From contig RGDM01000001.1 in assembly GCA_009918675.1 (NCBI GenBank), positions 47,782 through 111,781 on the forward strand: 64,000 nt of DNA, given 5' to 3'. The DNA is from a bacterium (GTDB lineage: Bacteria > Bdellovibrionota_B > Oligoflexia > Silvanigrellales > Silvanigrellaceae). Below the pieces are notes generated by a model. The model did no database searches, had not been told where the DNA came from, and saw only the letters and a program-made list of their open reading frames with translations. The translations under genes and the position numbers were made by a program. Below, piece after piece: positions 8,656-17,342 of this stretch (its first letter is position 1; every line of letters starts with the position of its first letter).

Positions 8656-9909
8656 CTATTTCAACACTAAAATTGCTTTTTTTATAGCTTCCAGGGCCTG
8701 CTCGACGTCGTCACGATCAGAATAAGCCGCAAAACTTGCCCGAACGAGCGCATCAACACCCAAGATTTTCACCAGTGGCCAAGCACAATGATGACCCGCC
8801 CGCATTGCTACGTTGCTGCCATCAAGAATTGTCGCCAGGTCATGCGCATGGAGCGCGTTATGTCGGAATGAGACGATGGTTTCCGCACCGGTTCCGGGAT
8901 AAAAAAGCTCGATCCCTGGAATTTTACTGACACCAGAGGCAAATTCACTGGCGAGTTGAGCGGCATGTGCGTGAATGCGAGTTCGCCCGAGCTCCTCCAG
9001 CCAATCTAACGCAGCGGACAGGCCAATGGCTTCAGCAATAGGTGGGGTTCCAGCCTCGAATTTTGCTACGCCCGATGCCCAACTGGATTCCTCAAGTGAA
9101 ACGGAGCTGATCATCCCGCCACCTGTGAGCAATGGCGGGAGTCTGTCAATCAGTTCTCGGCTTGCCACAAGTACGCCTATTCCAGTGGGGCCGTACAGTT
9201 TGTGGCCGCTAAAAACGACAGCATCTACACCCCAGTCAAACGGGTTTTCGGCAAAACAGGTCATGCTCTGTGCACAGTCAAGAATGACTGTGGCGCCGAC
9301 ATTTTTCGCAAGCGCAGTCATTTCCTGAACTGGATTCACCTGTCCGAGCACATTGCCAACATGAGCGAGTGAAACGACCGATGTGTTTGTCGTGATCAGC
9401 TTGCGAGCAGCCGCGAGATCGAGGCGCAATTCTATCCCGTGGGTTCCAACCAACGGAACGTATGCCAGTTCACAATCCGCCTGCAGGGCAGCTTGTTGCC
9501 ATGGAACCAAATTTGCATGGTGTTCAATGGCTGGAATCACAATTCGACTTTCAGATTTCAACCCACTCAAAGCAAGACCATGCGCTAAAATATTTAAAGA
9601 TTCAGTTGTGCCACGAGTAAAAATCACCTGTTCCGGGGCCACTCCGGCGCCAACAAATTTCGCCACGCGTGCACGAGCGGCTTCGTATTTTTCTGAGGCA
9701 CGCACCGACAACTGATATGCACCGCGATGCACCGAACCATAGTCATGACTCAAAAATTCCACGAGTGCATTGATTACCGATTGAGGTTTGTGAGTTGAAA
9801 CTGCGGAATCTAGATAACAGAGCGGGCGCAGATGTCCGTCTTCACAACGACGGACGTTGTGAGCAAAGATTGGAAATTCGGCTCGAAGCGCGGCGCCCAG
9901 TTGTTTCAT
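8656..9909 (-). CDS. sufS: Cysteine desulfurase SufS
   Basis: A PLP-dependent group II cysteine desulfurase that removes sulfur from cysteine as a persulfide for the Suf pathway (417 residues). The PLP lysine is Lys237 in SGHKLYGPTGIG. The catalytic cysteine is Cys375 in RAGHHCAWPL, the SufS-type loop. The N-terminal CYLDSAVSTHKPQSV matches the family YLDNAA(T/S)(T/S)xKP motif. The start is ATG 9909, with GAGGG upstream; a GTG at 9921 is a weaker alternative. It is the first gene after the terminator that follows rrf2, so it needs read-through or its own promoter. It is 169 bases from sufU. Confidence 0.95.
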   Translation of the reverse strand: MKQLGAALRAEFPIFAHNVRRCEDGHLRPLCYLDSAVSTHKPQSVINALVEFLSHDYGSVHRGAYQLSVRASEKYEAARARVAKFVGAGVAPEQVIFTRGTTESLNILAHGLALSGLKSESRIVIPAIEHHANLVPWQQAALQADCELAYVPLVGTHGIELRLDLAAARKLITTNTSVVSLAHVGNVLGQVNPVQEMTALAKNVGATVILDCAQSMTCFAENPFDWGVDAVVFSGHKLYGPTGIGVLVASRELIDRLPPLLTGGGMISSVSLEESSWASGVAKFEAGTPPIAEAIGLSAALDWLEELGRTRIHAHAAQLASEFASGVSKIPGIELFYPGTGAETIVSFRHNALHAHDLATILDGSNVAMRAGHHCAWPLVKILGVDALVRASFAAYSDRDDVEQALEAIKKAILVLK

Positions 9910-9993
9910 TTCTACCCTCACACGCGTTCAGAACGAGCCTGAATTTTTGATAACTCATCCGAACTCAGATAAATCGCGAGCTACCAAATCGAA

Positions 9994-10032
9994 AACCCCC
10001 TCGCAACCTAAGCTTCAGGTCGCGAAGGGGTT
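9994..10032 (-). terminator. Hairpin between rrf2 and sufS
   Basis: Read on the minus strand, arms AACCCCTTCGCGACCT and AGGTTGCGAGGGGGTT pair almost completely around a seven-base loop and run into TTTCGATTT. It lies 32 bases after the rrf2 stop and 85 bases before sufS. It is either a terminator of rrf2 or a partial terminator that lowers suf expression relative to its regulator. Confidence 0.75.
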
Positions 10033-10063
10033 CTTCTTACACGAAAGAAGCCATGCAGACTCT

Positions 10064-10579
10064 TCAGGAACCCTGAACAAGGCTTAACATTGGCCTAAAA
10101 CCACCTTGCGAGCTGTTTTTAGGCTTTGATTCCATAAGGTCAACGGGATCCAAACCCTTGGCAACGATACGACCTTCAGCGTCAGCAAGCATTTTTGCCA
10201 GTGTCGACGTTTTCAATTGCTCGACAATTGCGTTTGAAACAGCGTCCCAGGCTGGTTCGGTAATACATTCTGTCGCGTATGCGAGGTTTTGCTCTGGGTT
10301 GTGTCCAGCAACCGTGTAGGGCTCGTCCTCGACCGACATCACCACATCCCACACCGAAATTTCCTCTGGCTCGAGAGCGAGATGGTAGCCACCCTCGCGC
10401 CCACGCAAACTCTGGATGAGTCCGCTGTTCCGAAGGTGCATGAGGATTTGATCCATGTAGTCCGTGGGAATCCCCTGGCGCGTGGCGATATGACGGCGCT
10501 GAACGGGCCCCACGCGGTGGTGATAGGCAATATCCATCAACGCTTTCAGACCGAACTTTGTCTTCGCCGTAATGTTCAT
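10064..10579 (-). CDS. Rrf2-family transcription regulator (IscR/SufR-like position)
   Basis: A 171-residue Rrf2 winged-helix regulator. The N-terminal helix-turn-helix (TKFGLKALMDIAYH, IATRQGIPTDYMDQIL) and the wing (SLRGREGGYHLAL) are clear. IscR binds its [2Fe-2S] cluster with three cysteines after this region. Here only one cysteine remains (Cys105 in YATECITEPAW), so the usual cluster cannot be assumed. The start is ATG 10579 with AGGGGG upstream; a longer frame from 10657 lacks a ribosome site. It precedes the suf genes on the same strand and probably controls them and itself. A palindrome at 10637-10655 is a candidate operator. Confidence 0.9.
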   Translation of the reverse strand: MNITAKTKFGLKALMDIAYHHRVGPVQRRHIATRQGIPTDYMDQILMHLRNSGLIQSLRGREGGYHLALEPEEISVWDVVMSVEDEPYTVAGHNPEQNLAYATECITEPAWDAVSNAIVEQLKTSTLAKMLADAEGRIVAKGLDPVDLMESKPKNSSQGGFRPMLSLVQGS

Positions 10580-10636
10580 AACAACCCCCTCTTCAACACA
10601 ATCAACCTGCTCGACTTTGAGGCAGTGTATCATCGA

Positions 10637-10655
10637 GTACAATTTAGACTTGTAC
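10637..10655. promoter_or_regulatory. 19-bp palindrome upstream of rrf2, candidate operator
   Basis: GTACAA and TTGTAC form a perfect 6-base dyad with a 7-base spacer, 58-76 bases before the rrf2 ATG, where a promoter is expected. Rrf2 proteins bind short dyads as dimers and often repress themselves. Assigning this site to the neighbouring regulator is inference. Confidence 0.45.
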
Positions 10656-10747
10656 ACGGAACCTACTCCCCTTAAATTCGGCCTGCAAGGAAAGATTTAA
10701 AGGGTCAAGAAAATCGCATCTTTTGTTGAATTTTTGGGGTTGAAATT

Positions 10748-10776
10748 TTTACCAAAGAATTCCGGAATCTTATATC
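10748..10776 (+). promoter_or_regulatory. Candidate sigma-70-type promoter for the ABC1-like gene
   Basis: TTTACC and TATATC are spaced by 17 bases, each matching four of six consensus positions. They lie about 130 bases before the ATG at 10906. The match is weak and is given only as the best candidate in this gap. Confidence 0.25.
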
Positions 10777-10905
10777 CATCGTTTCGCCCGTTCTGACGAT
10801 TTTTCGTCTAAGCCGTCAAAACCTTTGCTCTGAACCCAGAGCGTAATTGATCCGAATCAACTGAAAGACGGAAAGAAATCAACTTAAGACTCGCAATGGA
10901 GCGGC

Positions 10906-13794
10906 ATGACTCAGGCTGGGAGCAAAGCGAAAAGAAAAAAGAGCTCGCGGCGGCTCAGGTCTTGGATGCAATCGGACCTGAGCTGGGTCTCTCCTTTGGC
11001 GCATCACGTCTTTGAGCATGCCCCTCTCTTTGCGCGCACTCTATCCTCACTCCTCGTGTCACTCGCGAAAAATCCAAAGGTTCATCTGCATCCAGTTGCT
11101 CGGATTCGAAATCACCAACTTGCATCTTCACTTATTTCCATTCTCGGGGGCGAAAATCTTGTCGATGACCTGGAGCGCTCATTACATCTCCTGAGCGAAC
11201 ATTTTTCAGCCAATGAACCTGCATTTTTAGAATCAGAGGAGTTTGTCAAAAACACTCTGGAACCTGCAATACGCACACTTTCTCTTTTAATCGAAAAACA
11301 TCCGCGCCTGATTCATTTGCTCTTCAATATTGAGCTCCTGCAAGATGAATTCGGGAGCGCCGGAAAAAAACTCGCAGACATTCTCAAATTTTTGCCGATT
11401 ATTTCTCACCGGGCTGCTGCACTTTTCCCTGAAATTCGCGAACAGTGCTACGACGCTTTATTTCGTCTCACCAGTCACGATCGCGAAGAACTTGGAAAGT
11501 TTGCTGACCAATTGATGAGAAACCTGTTTCACGAATTTGCACTGCCACGACTGGCAAGACTCTTGGAACAAGATCCACGCGGCAAGGTGATCTTACCCTT
11601 TCTAGAAGACGTGCTTGAGCTCATACCTGCCGAAGCAAGCCTGAATGCAATGGTGGCGACTGTGTGCACACCTCGCGAACAGCTGACTCCAAGTAAATTG
11701 CTATCGATTGCGATTCAGGAGCTGGGCGGGCTTTACTTAAAGACAGCACAAGTTCTTGCAGAAATGTGTCCACCGAATTTAGCGCGCGAATTACGAAGCA
11801 GCCAAGATGCCGCTGGTGGTGTCTTTCCGAGTGTAGAAAAATCTTTTGCTCACTTGATGACTGTGCTTCAACAACCAGAAATTAATGATCAGTGGAGCGA
11901 ATATCTAAAGATCCCTAAAGCGCCTGTCCCTCATTTTGCCGCGGCAAGCGTTGGCGCAATTTATGAACTCGAACTGAACGAGCGCGGGCAAAACAGGTGG
12001 GGGGTTAGAACACTGCTGGTCAAAATTCAGAGACCCGGCCTTCAGGAGCTGCTTGAGATTCAAGCAGCTCATCTATCTCATATAGCTCGAAAAATTCAGG
12101 AAAAACTCGCTGAGGACTATTCCCTGAATGAAAATTTGCGACAAGAATTAAGAGGAATGTGTGACGCACTTTTGCGCGGAATCACGCACTACTTCAGACA
12201 ATGCTCCGCAGAGTTGGATTTTCGCAGAGAGCAAGAGAACGCTGACATTGTCAGAGAAGCAATCGCAGGCAACGCTCGAATTGTTGTTCCGCGATATTTT
12301 CAAACCAGCCCCAAATATTTATTCATGGAACGCATGCCTGGAGGAAAAATCACTCGCAGCGTGCAAACAAAGTATCTGGAAAGAAGAGAGATCGCCGACC
12401 GATTAATTAGCACATATCTTGCATTGCTTTTCAAAAGAGGAATTGTCTGGGCCGATCCTCATCCAGGAAATATCCTCCTTGATGATCATTCACTGACTCT
12501 TTCAATGATCGATCTCAACCCTTGTTTTATTTGGGAGGAAAAGACCAGAGAACAATTCAAGACGATGCTCTACAGACTTCTCCTAAGGGACGTTGGTGGC
12601 GTTCTGGAAACTCTCTATGAACTTGTTTCTAATCCAAACGAGCTCAACAGTAACAAGCTGTTTGATGAAATGAATGAGCTCATGAAAGCTGAAGAATACA
12701 ACCACAGCACAACTCATTTCATGACCGATTTTATTCGAGTTTTAGCCGAGAATTCAATTGATTTGCGAATTGAAGTGCAAGCGGCATTGCGAGGGCTCAC
12801 GCAACTTTCCATCACTGCAACATCTATTTCCGCGCGCAACTCTTTTGCGCTAGAACTTCGAAAATATTTTGGTTTGCGCGACATCCTAAACACGGTTTTT
12901 GATGTGGGATTGCTCAGAGTCTTTCGAGTTTCAACCGCAATACTCTTTCAACACATTCAACGTTCTCCTGAAACGGAAATTGGCCCCACCTTGGACGAAC
13001 GGGATCTCCGCACGCTCTCGTCGCGCCTACTGGAATTGCGCAAAGCAGGAGTTTGTGAAATTCGCTTTCGGCGTATTTCGCCAGAAGAACATCCAAATCT
13101 CAGACAGTCCGCTGATGGGGTTTCGCTAATAACGTCGTCAGACTTGAAGTTAATGATTCTTGATGGGGTCAGGCCAGCGCGTGTGCGGTATGTAATAGAG
13201 CTACCATCCTCACATTGGCTCAGAGAGCGCCAGGAGTTTGTAAAACTTACAACCCTTGCTCGTAATCTTGCCGTTATCGAATGCCTTGAACAACTGAGAA
13301 GAAAGTCATTGGATGATTATTGGCGGGCAGTTGAGGCTTGGAGCAAACAGTCGCACCAAAGAACGGTCAACGAACTGAGCTTGATTGGCGAAGTCAAGAC
13401 AGCTGCCCGCCGCCTTTTTCAGCTGAGATTTTCTTCACTGTGGGACAACCCTTTGTCTGGGCTGGGTTGGACGTCGCGCTGGATGTGGAGACTCCTTCTC
13501 TCGCTCGAATTGCGGCGAGAATTTGCCGAGCAAAAATTCATCGGCGTGGCTGCCAAAACGAAAGCCCACCTTCCGGTTGCTGCACTTGCTGTTGGGACGG
13601 TGCACAGACTTCGCATTTTGGTTTGGGAGGCACTTCTTTGGCTCACACGCTGGCGTCTGCTCAAGCGCAGGTTCTCTATGAGTCTTCTGCCGATTGGCAT
13701 TGATGAACTTGAGGCCATTGTACTTCACAATCTTGGCAGACCTAGCTCAGAATTTCGCAACTCACGACGTAGCCTTCGTGACGCCGCACGTTGA
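10906..13794 (+). CDS. ABC1/UbiB-like atypical kinase, extra-long
   Basis: A 962-residue protein whose middle third (about residues 260-600) is an ABC1/UbiB/COQ8 kinase-like domain. Visible parts are ELGGLYLKTAQ (position of the KxGQ motif, here K-T-A-Q), the A-rich loop FAAASVGAIYELEL, the VKIQRPG lysine strand, the catalytic-loop WADPHPGNILLDD and MIDLNP in place of the DFG motif. Members act in ubiquinone or isoprenoid-lipid handling in the membrane. The N-terminal 250 residues and C-terminal 360 residues are helical and unlike the usual 500-residue enzyme. Its 3' end overlaps the convergent DUF2797 gene by 53 bases. The family fold is clear; the substrate role is unknown. Confidence 0.8.
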   Translation: MTQAGSKAKRKKSSRRLRSWMQSDLSWVSPLAHHVFEHAPLFARTLSSLLVSLAKNPKVHLHPVARIRNHQLASSLISILGGENLVDDLERSLHLLSEHFSANEPAFLESEEFVKNTLEPAIRTLSLLIEKHPRLIHLLFNIELLQDEFGSAGKKLADILKFLPIISHRAAALFPEIREQCYDALFRLTSHDREELGKFADQLMRNLFHEFALPRLARLLEQDPRGKVILPFLEDVLELIPAEASLNAMVATVCTPREQLTPSKLLSIAIQELGGLYLKTAQVLAEMCPPNLARELRSSQDAAGGVFPSVEKSFAHLMTVLQQPEINDQWSEYLKIPKAPVPHFAAASVGAIYELELNERGQNRWGVRTLLVKIQRPGLQELLEIQAAHLSHIARKIQEKLAEDYSLNENLRQELRGMCDALLRGITHYFRQCSAELDFRREQENADIVREAIAGNARIVVPRYFQTSPKYLFMERMPGGKITRSVQTKYLERREIADRLISTYLALLFKRGIVWADPHPGNILLDDHSLTLSMIDLNPCFIWEEKTREQFKTMLYRLLLRDVGGVLETLYELVSNPNELNSNKLFDEMNELMKAEEYNHSTTHFMTDFIRVLAENSIDLRIEVQAALRGLTQLSITATSISARNSFALELRKYFGLRDILNTVFDVGLLRVFRVSTAILFQHIQRSPETEIGPTLDERDLRTLSSRLLELRKAGVCEIRFRRISPEEHPNLRQSADGVSLITSSDLKLMILDGVRPARVRYVIELPSSHWLRERQEFVKLTTLARNLAVIECLEQLRRKSLDDYWRAVEAWSKQSHQRTVNELSLIGEVKTAARRLFQLRFSSLWDNPLSGLGWTSRWMWRLLLSLELRREFAEQKFIGVAAKTKAHLPVAALAVGTVHRLRILVWEALLWLTRWRLLKRRFSMSLLPIGIDELEAIVLHNLGRPSSEFRNSRRSLRDAAR

Positions 13795-14668
13795 AAACAC
13801 CACAATCCAAAAACAAATATTGCCCTTTGATGCCAAACAACGTTGATTCAACGGTCGGTGATTTATCCAAGTTTACTGCAGCAATTTTCTCAGGAACTGC
13901 ATTCCAAAGTGGATATTCAATCTCAGCCAAAACTGCCCCATTCAGAAGAAAGATATCCGCCGCTTTTGGCAAACCTTCGGGCAGCGGCGCGCGCAGCTGA
14001 AGTGAAGATTCACCCGACAGCGCTTTTTCCAAAATCTGCAGGGCGGTGTTTCGAGTTTCGAGAAACTCATGGGCAGAGGGTCGCGAGTTTGCCGCCTTGA
14101 GCATTTTCATCCAGTGGCTCTTGTCTGCAAAGGTCTCAGACAAGCGATGCTCTAGAATCCCTGCCTGATGACGAGAGCCCACCCGCGCCAACAGAATCGC
14201 CATGGTAGCACCTTGGTCGAACCAGCGCGTCGGGACCTGCCCTTTTCTTGTAATGCCGACTTTGAATTTGTCGGTGAAGGCCAGGTAGACGTAGTGCGGC
14301 TGATAGCAGAATTCTTCGGCCCAAGCCGGTTCACGGCAGGTGCCGCGCGTAAAATGGCAACTGACAGGATTCAAGAGACAGCGGTCTGCCTGCGCGGAGT
14401 TTTGAAAACAGGGATAACAGGCTCCATCAAACAACTTCTTGCTAGGCCTGTCGCAAATCGTGCATTTGAAACCGCCGGCATGACTCACTCGAATGCGTGC
14501 GCCCGACGAGAGCGTCGCATTTGCCATCTCATAGGTTGCTTTGAGCTGAACCGAAGGTTGAGGACTTGAGCCGTTCCCCTCAAGTGCCATGGGCAACGCA
14601 TCAATTTGCTCAATCGTATAGCCCTCTGGTCTTACATTCATTTTAGAAAGTGTCAGATTTCCGACCAA
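13742..14668 (-). CDS. DUF2797 family protein
   Basis: A 308-residue cytoplasmic protein of the DUF2797 family, of unknown function. It has a cysteine-rich segment (CTICDRPSK, then CYPCF) that may bind zinc. This is followed by HYVYLAFTDKFKVGITR and RWFDQGAT, a GIY-YIG-nuclease-like core (Y-V-Y, V-G-I-T-R) characteristic of this family. The start is TTG 14668, because GGAGG stands six bases before it; the first ATG (14641) is nine codons later and has no such site. The 3' end overlaps the opposing ABC1-like gene. A nuclease or nucleic-acid role is possible from the fold only. Confidence 0.8.
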   Translation of the reverse strand: MVGNLTLSKMNVRPEGYTIEQIDALPMALEGNGSSPQPSVQLKATYEMANATLSSGARIRVSHAGGFKCTICDRPSKKLFDGACYPCFQNSAQADRCLLNPVSCHFTRGTCREPAWAEEFCYQPHYVYLAFTDKFKVGITRKGQVPTRWFDQGATMAILLARVGSRHQAGILEHRLSETFADKSHWMKMLKAANSRPSAHEFLETRNTALQILEKALSGESSLQLRAPLPEGLPKAADIFLLNGAVLAEIEYPLWNAVPEKIAAVNLDKSPTVESTLFGIKGQYLFLDCGVFNVRRHEGYVVSCEILS

Positions 14669-14890
14669 AATGGTCCTCCAAATAAAATTTTAACCTATCA
14701 AAAACAGTCACTTAAACTGAAAACATATCAACTAAAGCCTGACATTGCCTGACTTTCACCCAGAAGCAAAGTTTCCCGTTGCGCTGAACTCGGTAAAGTG
14801 TGAGACGAGGCGTCGGTTTTTCACTCTCTACAGCGTGCTTCATTTTAAGGCAGACACTAAGGTGTGGCTCCTGAGGCATGGAGGAATTCG

Positions 14891-16738
14891 GTGACAGGCA
14901 TTCACAAAAAACTTCGCATCTCGTCGCAGCTAGCGAATCTGTCGTTGGCTCTCGGCTTGTTTGGTGCAGTCGCCTGTCAGTCGAACGGCCACTTTCGCGC
15001 GTCACCCCGCCTTTCTCTTGATGGCTCGCAGTTGAGCATGCTCGAGAATACGGTCATTCGCGGCCCTATTCCTCGTGCAGGAGCTCAGCCATCAAATTCA
15101 GTTCGCTCGCTGACAGACAACTCGGCCGACTCAAAGCTGCGCAATCAGATTGCTTCGCCTATTCCTCGTCCGCTCGTTTCCTCTGAGCACCTGCAGGGCA
15201 AAAATTCGGTCGTTCAGGGTGATGCTGCATTTGCTCCCGGTCGAACCAATTCTTTCGCAGCAAATCAGAATGGATTCAGCAACTCGAGCGCAGGAATTGA
15301 TTTGAAGTCGACGATCGCCCGAGCTGAAGTACAAAAAGACTCTTTCGAAGAAGAAGACGAAGAAAGCACAGCTCTGGTTGATGAAAGCGAAAAGGATGCG
15401 GAAAAAGAAGCTCTGGACGCAGATTCAGCGCGCAGCCCTGAAGAAGTTGCCGAACTCCTCCACAGCAATGGAATTGAAGGCCAATTCGCGCTGTGCGAAG
15501 GCAGCATCTACATGGATGAATGGCAAAGAATCTTTGACAGCCAGTTCGTTGCCGCCAACAAGCATCGCTTCAAAAAGGCATCGCGCATGCGAAAGGCTTT
15601 GGAAGAAGCTCGCTCGGAAGAGTATACAAAATTGCTCTTTCCAACTTTGTCGAATCTAAATTTTGATTATCCGGTTGTCATAAACGAAGACGTCATCAAG
15701 TGGATTCAATACTTTCAGACCCGAGGCCGCAAAGCATTCGTGACTTGGCTTCGCCGCGCTGAAGACGTGATTCCCCAAACCATTCCCGTGCTTGAAAAGC
15801 ATGGGCTTCCGCAAGATCTTATTTACCTGGCTATGATTGAGTCTGGCTTCAATAATCGCGCGCTGTCTTCTGCGCGAGCTGCAGGCCCCTGGCAATTCAT
15901 GCGAGCCACAGGGCGAAACTTTGGGCTCAAGCTGAACGACTACGTAGATGAACGACGGGACCCTGAAAAATCTACCATCGCAGCAGCGAGATACCTGACC
16001 TATCTGTACACTTTATTTGGTGATTGGCATTTAGCGACGGCTAGTTACAATGCGGGTGAAGGTCGGGTTGCGAAGGGAATGAGAGGACAAGCTGATCAAT
16101 CGTTCTTTGCTCTTTCAGCGGCGCGCAGACTCCCAAATGAAACGCGAAATTATGTCCCCAAATTGATTGCAGCGATGATTATTTCGAAGAACCCAGGCCG
16201 CTTCGGATTCGAGGTTTCGGAAGGCAGTCGGGCGCTCAGGACACGCTCGCTAGCCTTAGAAAAATCGATTCGGCTTGCCGATCTTGCAAACGCAATTGAG
16301 GTCGATCCTAAGCTTCTTGAGTCTCTAAATCCTGAATTGCGGCTCGGAATCACTCCGCCCGGAACAAGTCAGTCGCCCTACATCGTTCGGGTTCCTGAAA
16401 GCGCATACCCAACAGCAATTGCAGCAGTTGATGCTCTGCCCAGGGCTCCACATACATTTCATGTGGCAGCGCGGGTTAAGAAACGCGAGAGTATTGGTCA
16501 GTTTGCTGGCCGCTACGGAATTACCCTCGAAACCCTTTTGAAAGCTAATCCTGGGATTCGTTCCAACGCACGCTTGTCAAAAGGCCAAAGTGTGATGATA
16601 CCTGTTGCCCTTGGAACTGGTCAGTACGAGCGTCTCACGCGCGACGACAAAACCTCACGGCGTAAACACCACGCCACGGCGGGTAAGTCTCGTTCGGTGA
16701 AAATGGCGGCTCGCCGATCGCAAAAATCAAGGGAGTGA
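14891..16738 (+). CDS. mltD: MltD-type membrane-bound lytic murein transglycosylase
   Basis: A 615-residue peptidoglycan lyase that cleaves MurNAc-GlcNAc bonds with 1,6-anhydro ring formation. It has a lipoprotein-like signal (LFGAVACQ), a long acidic low-complexity linker and an SLT domain with catalytic Glu317 in MIESGFNNRALS. The family motifs AAGPWQFM and ASYNAGEGRV follow. The C terminus has an LNPEL segment and one recognisable LysM-like repeat near residues 525-575 (IGQFAGRYGITLETLLKANP), then a basic tail. GTG 14891 is chosen for its GGAGG site six bases upstream; an in-frame GTG at 14864 has none. It is followed within five bases by trx, suggesting one transcript. Confidence 0.9.
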   Translation: MTGIHKKLRISSQLANLSLALGLFGAVACQSNGHFRASPRLSLDGSQLSMLENTVIRGPIPRAGAQPSNSVRSLTDNSADSKLRNQIASPIPRPLVSSEHLQGKNSVVQGDAAFAPGRTNSFAANQNGFSNSSAGIDLKSTIARAEVQKDSFEEEDEESTALVDESEKDAEKEALDADSARSPEEVAELLHSNGIEGQFALCEGSIYMDEWQRIFDSQFVAANKHRFKKASRMRKALEEARSEEYTKLLFPTLSNLNFDYPVVINEDVIKWIQYFQTRGRKAFVTWLRRAEDVIPQTIPVLEKHGLPQDLIYLAMIESGFNNRALSSARAAGPWQFMRATGRNFGLKLNDYVDERRDPEKSTIAAARYLTYLYTLFGDWHLATASYNAGEGRVAKGMRGQADQSFFALSAARRLPNETRNYVPKLIAAMIISKNPGRFGFEVSEGSRALRTRSLALEKSIRLADLANAIEVDPKLLESLNPELRLGITPPGTSQSPYIVRVPESAYPTAIAAVDALPRAPHTFHVAARVKKRESIGQFAGRYGITLETLLKANPGIRSNARLSKGQSVMIPVALGTGQYERLTRDDKTSRRKHHATAGKSRSVKMAARRSQKSRE

Positions 16739-16742
16739 AAAC

Positions 16743-17066
16743 ATGACCGAATTCATTGAACTCACAGACTCCGATTTCTCTTCATCTATTTCAGCAAGTT
16801 CAATTGCTCTGGTAGACTATTATGCGAGTTGGTGTGGAGCATGTCGAATGGCTGCCCCCATGTTCCGCAGAGTTGCAGAAGAGCTCAAAATGGATCTCTT
16901 TAAGATTGACGCGGAGAAAAATCCTCAATCGCGTGAGATGGTTGAAATTGAAAATCTCCCGACTCTTGCGCTCGTCAAGAATGGGCAAATCATTGCATCC
17001 ATTTGCACCACACGCGAAGAGAGCTTGCGGACTTTCCTCAAAGACAACGGCGTTCAAGGCGCTTAA
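16743..17066 (+). CDS. Thioredoxin
   Basis: A 107-residue classical thioredoxin that reduces disulfides in the cytoplasm. The active site is WCGAC (Cys31, Cys34), with Ala in place of the usual Pro between the cysteines. The cis-proline is Pro73 in NLPTL. There is no signal peptide. It starts four bases after the mltD stop and is followed by a small gene 36 bases on. The WCGAC variant differs from WCGPC, so the redox potential may be shifted. Confidence 0.92.
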   Translation: MTEFIELTDSDFSSSISASSIALVDYYASWCGACRMAAPMFRRVAEELKMDLFKIDAEKNPQSREMVEIENLPTLALVKNGQIIASICTTREESLRTFLKDNGVQGA

Positions 17067-17102
17067 GCAAGAGTCAAGAGTCAACACTCGAGGATACCCA
17101 CT

Positions 17103-17339
17103 ATGGATATCAAAGCGCTGCGCGAACTCGCGCAAACATATTCAGTCGAACAGCTCAATCAGTGTGTGAATGACCTTGAAAATAAAGGTTCGTGCAGCTG
17201 TTCTCAGAAAAGTGATCCCTTTGAAATCATGACCGACCTATTGCAGGCCATAGAAGTACGGCAAGCGATGGACAATGGATCGAGCCTTCAAGATGCCGTG
17301 CGTGAATTCAGCAAACGAGTTCGTGCAGTGTTGAGTTAA
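17103..17339 (+). CDS. Small cysteine-containing protein downstream of thioredoxin
   Basis: A 78-residue soluble protein, not firmly recognised. It has an N-terminal helix (MDIKALRELAQTY), a CSCS motif near residues 31-34 and a C-terminal segment AIEVRQAMDNGSSLQDAV then REFSKRVRAVL. The layout recalls small proteins that lie beside thioredoxin genes in other bacteria, but that comparison is from memory and uncertain. Conserved position, short spacing and a C-x-C pair suggest a redox or metal partner of the thioredoxin. Its stop is three bases from the opposing gene's stop. Confidence 0.7.
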   Translation: MDIKALRELAQTYSVEQLNQCVNDLENKGSCSCSQKSDPFEIMTDLLQAIEVRQAMDNGSSLQDAVREFSKRVRAVLS

Positions 17340-17342
17340 TCC

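Larger units (their letters stand above)
10580..10905. other. Divergent promoter region of rrf2 and the ABC1-like gene
   Basis: No gene is supported here. It separates two divergently transcribed genes and holds a palindrome near rrf2 (10637-10655) and a candidate promoter for the plus-strand gene (10748-10776). A small hairpin with arms GCTCTG and CAGAGC lies at 10827-10842. Its last bases carry the GGAG ribosome site of the ABC1-like gene. Confidence 0.6.

Noticed and set aside
13338..13728. Several open frames on both strands inside the ABC1-like gene
   Set aside because: They are shadows of the long plus-strand gene and have no independent start signals.
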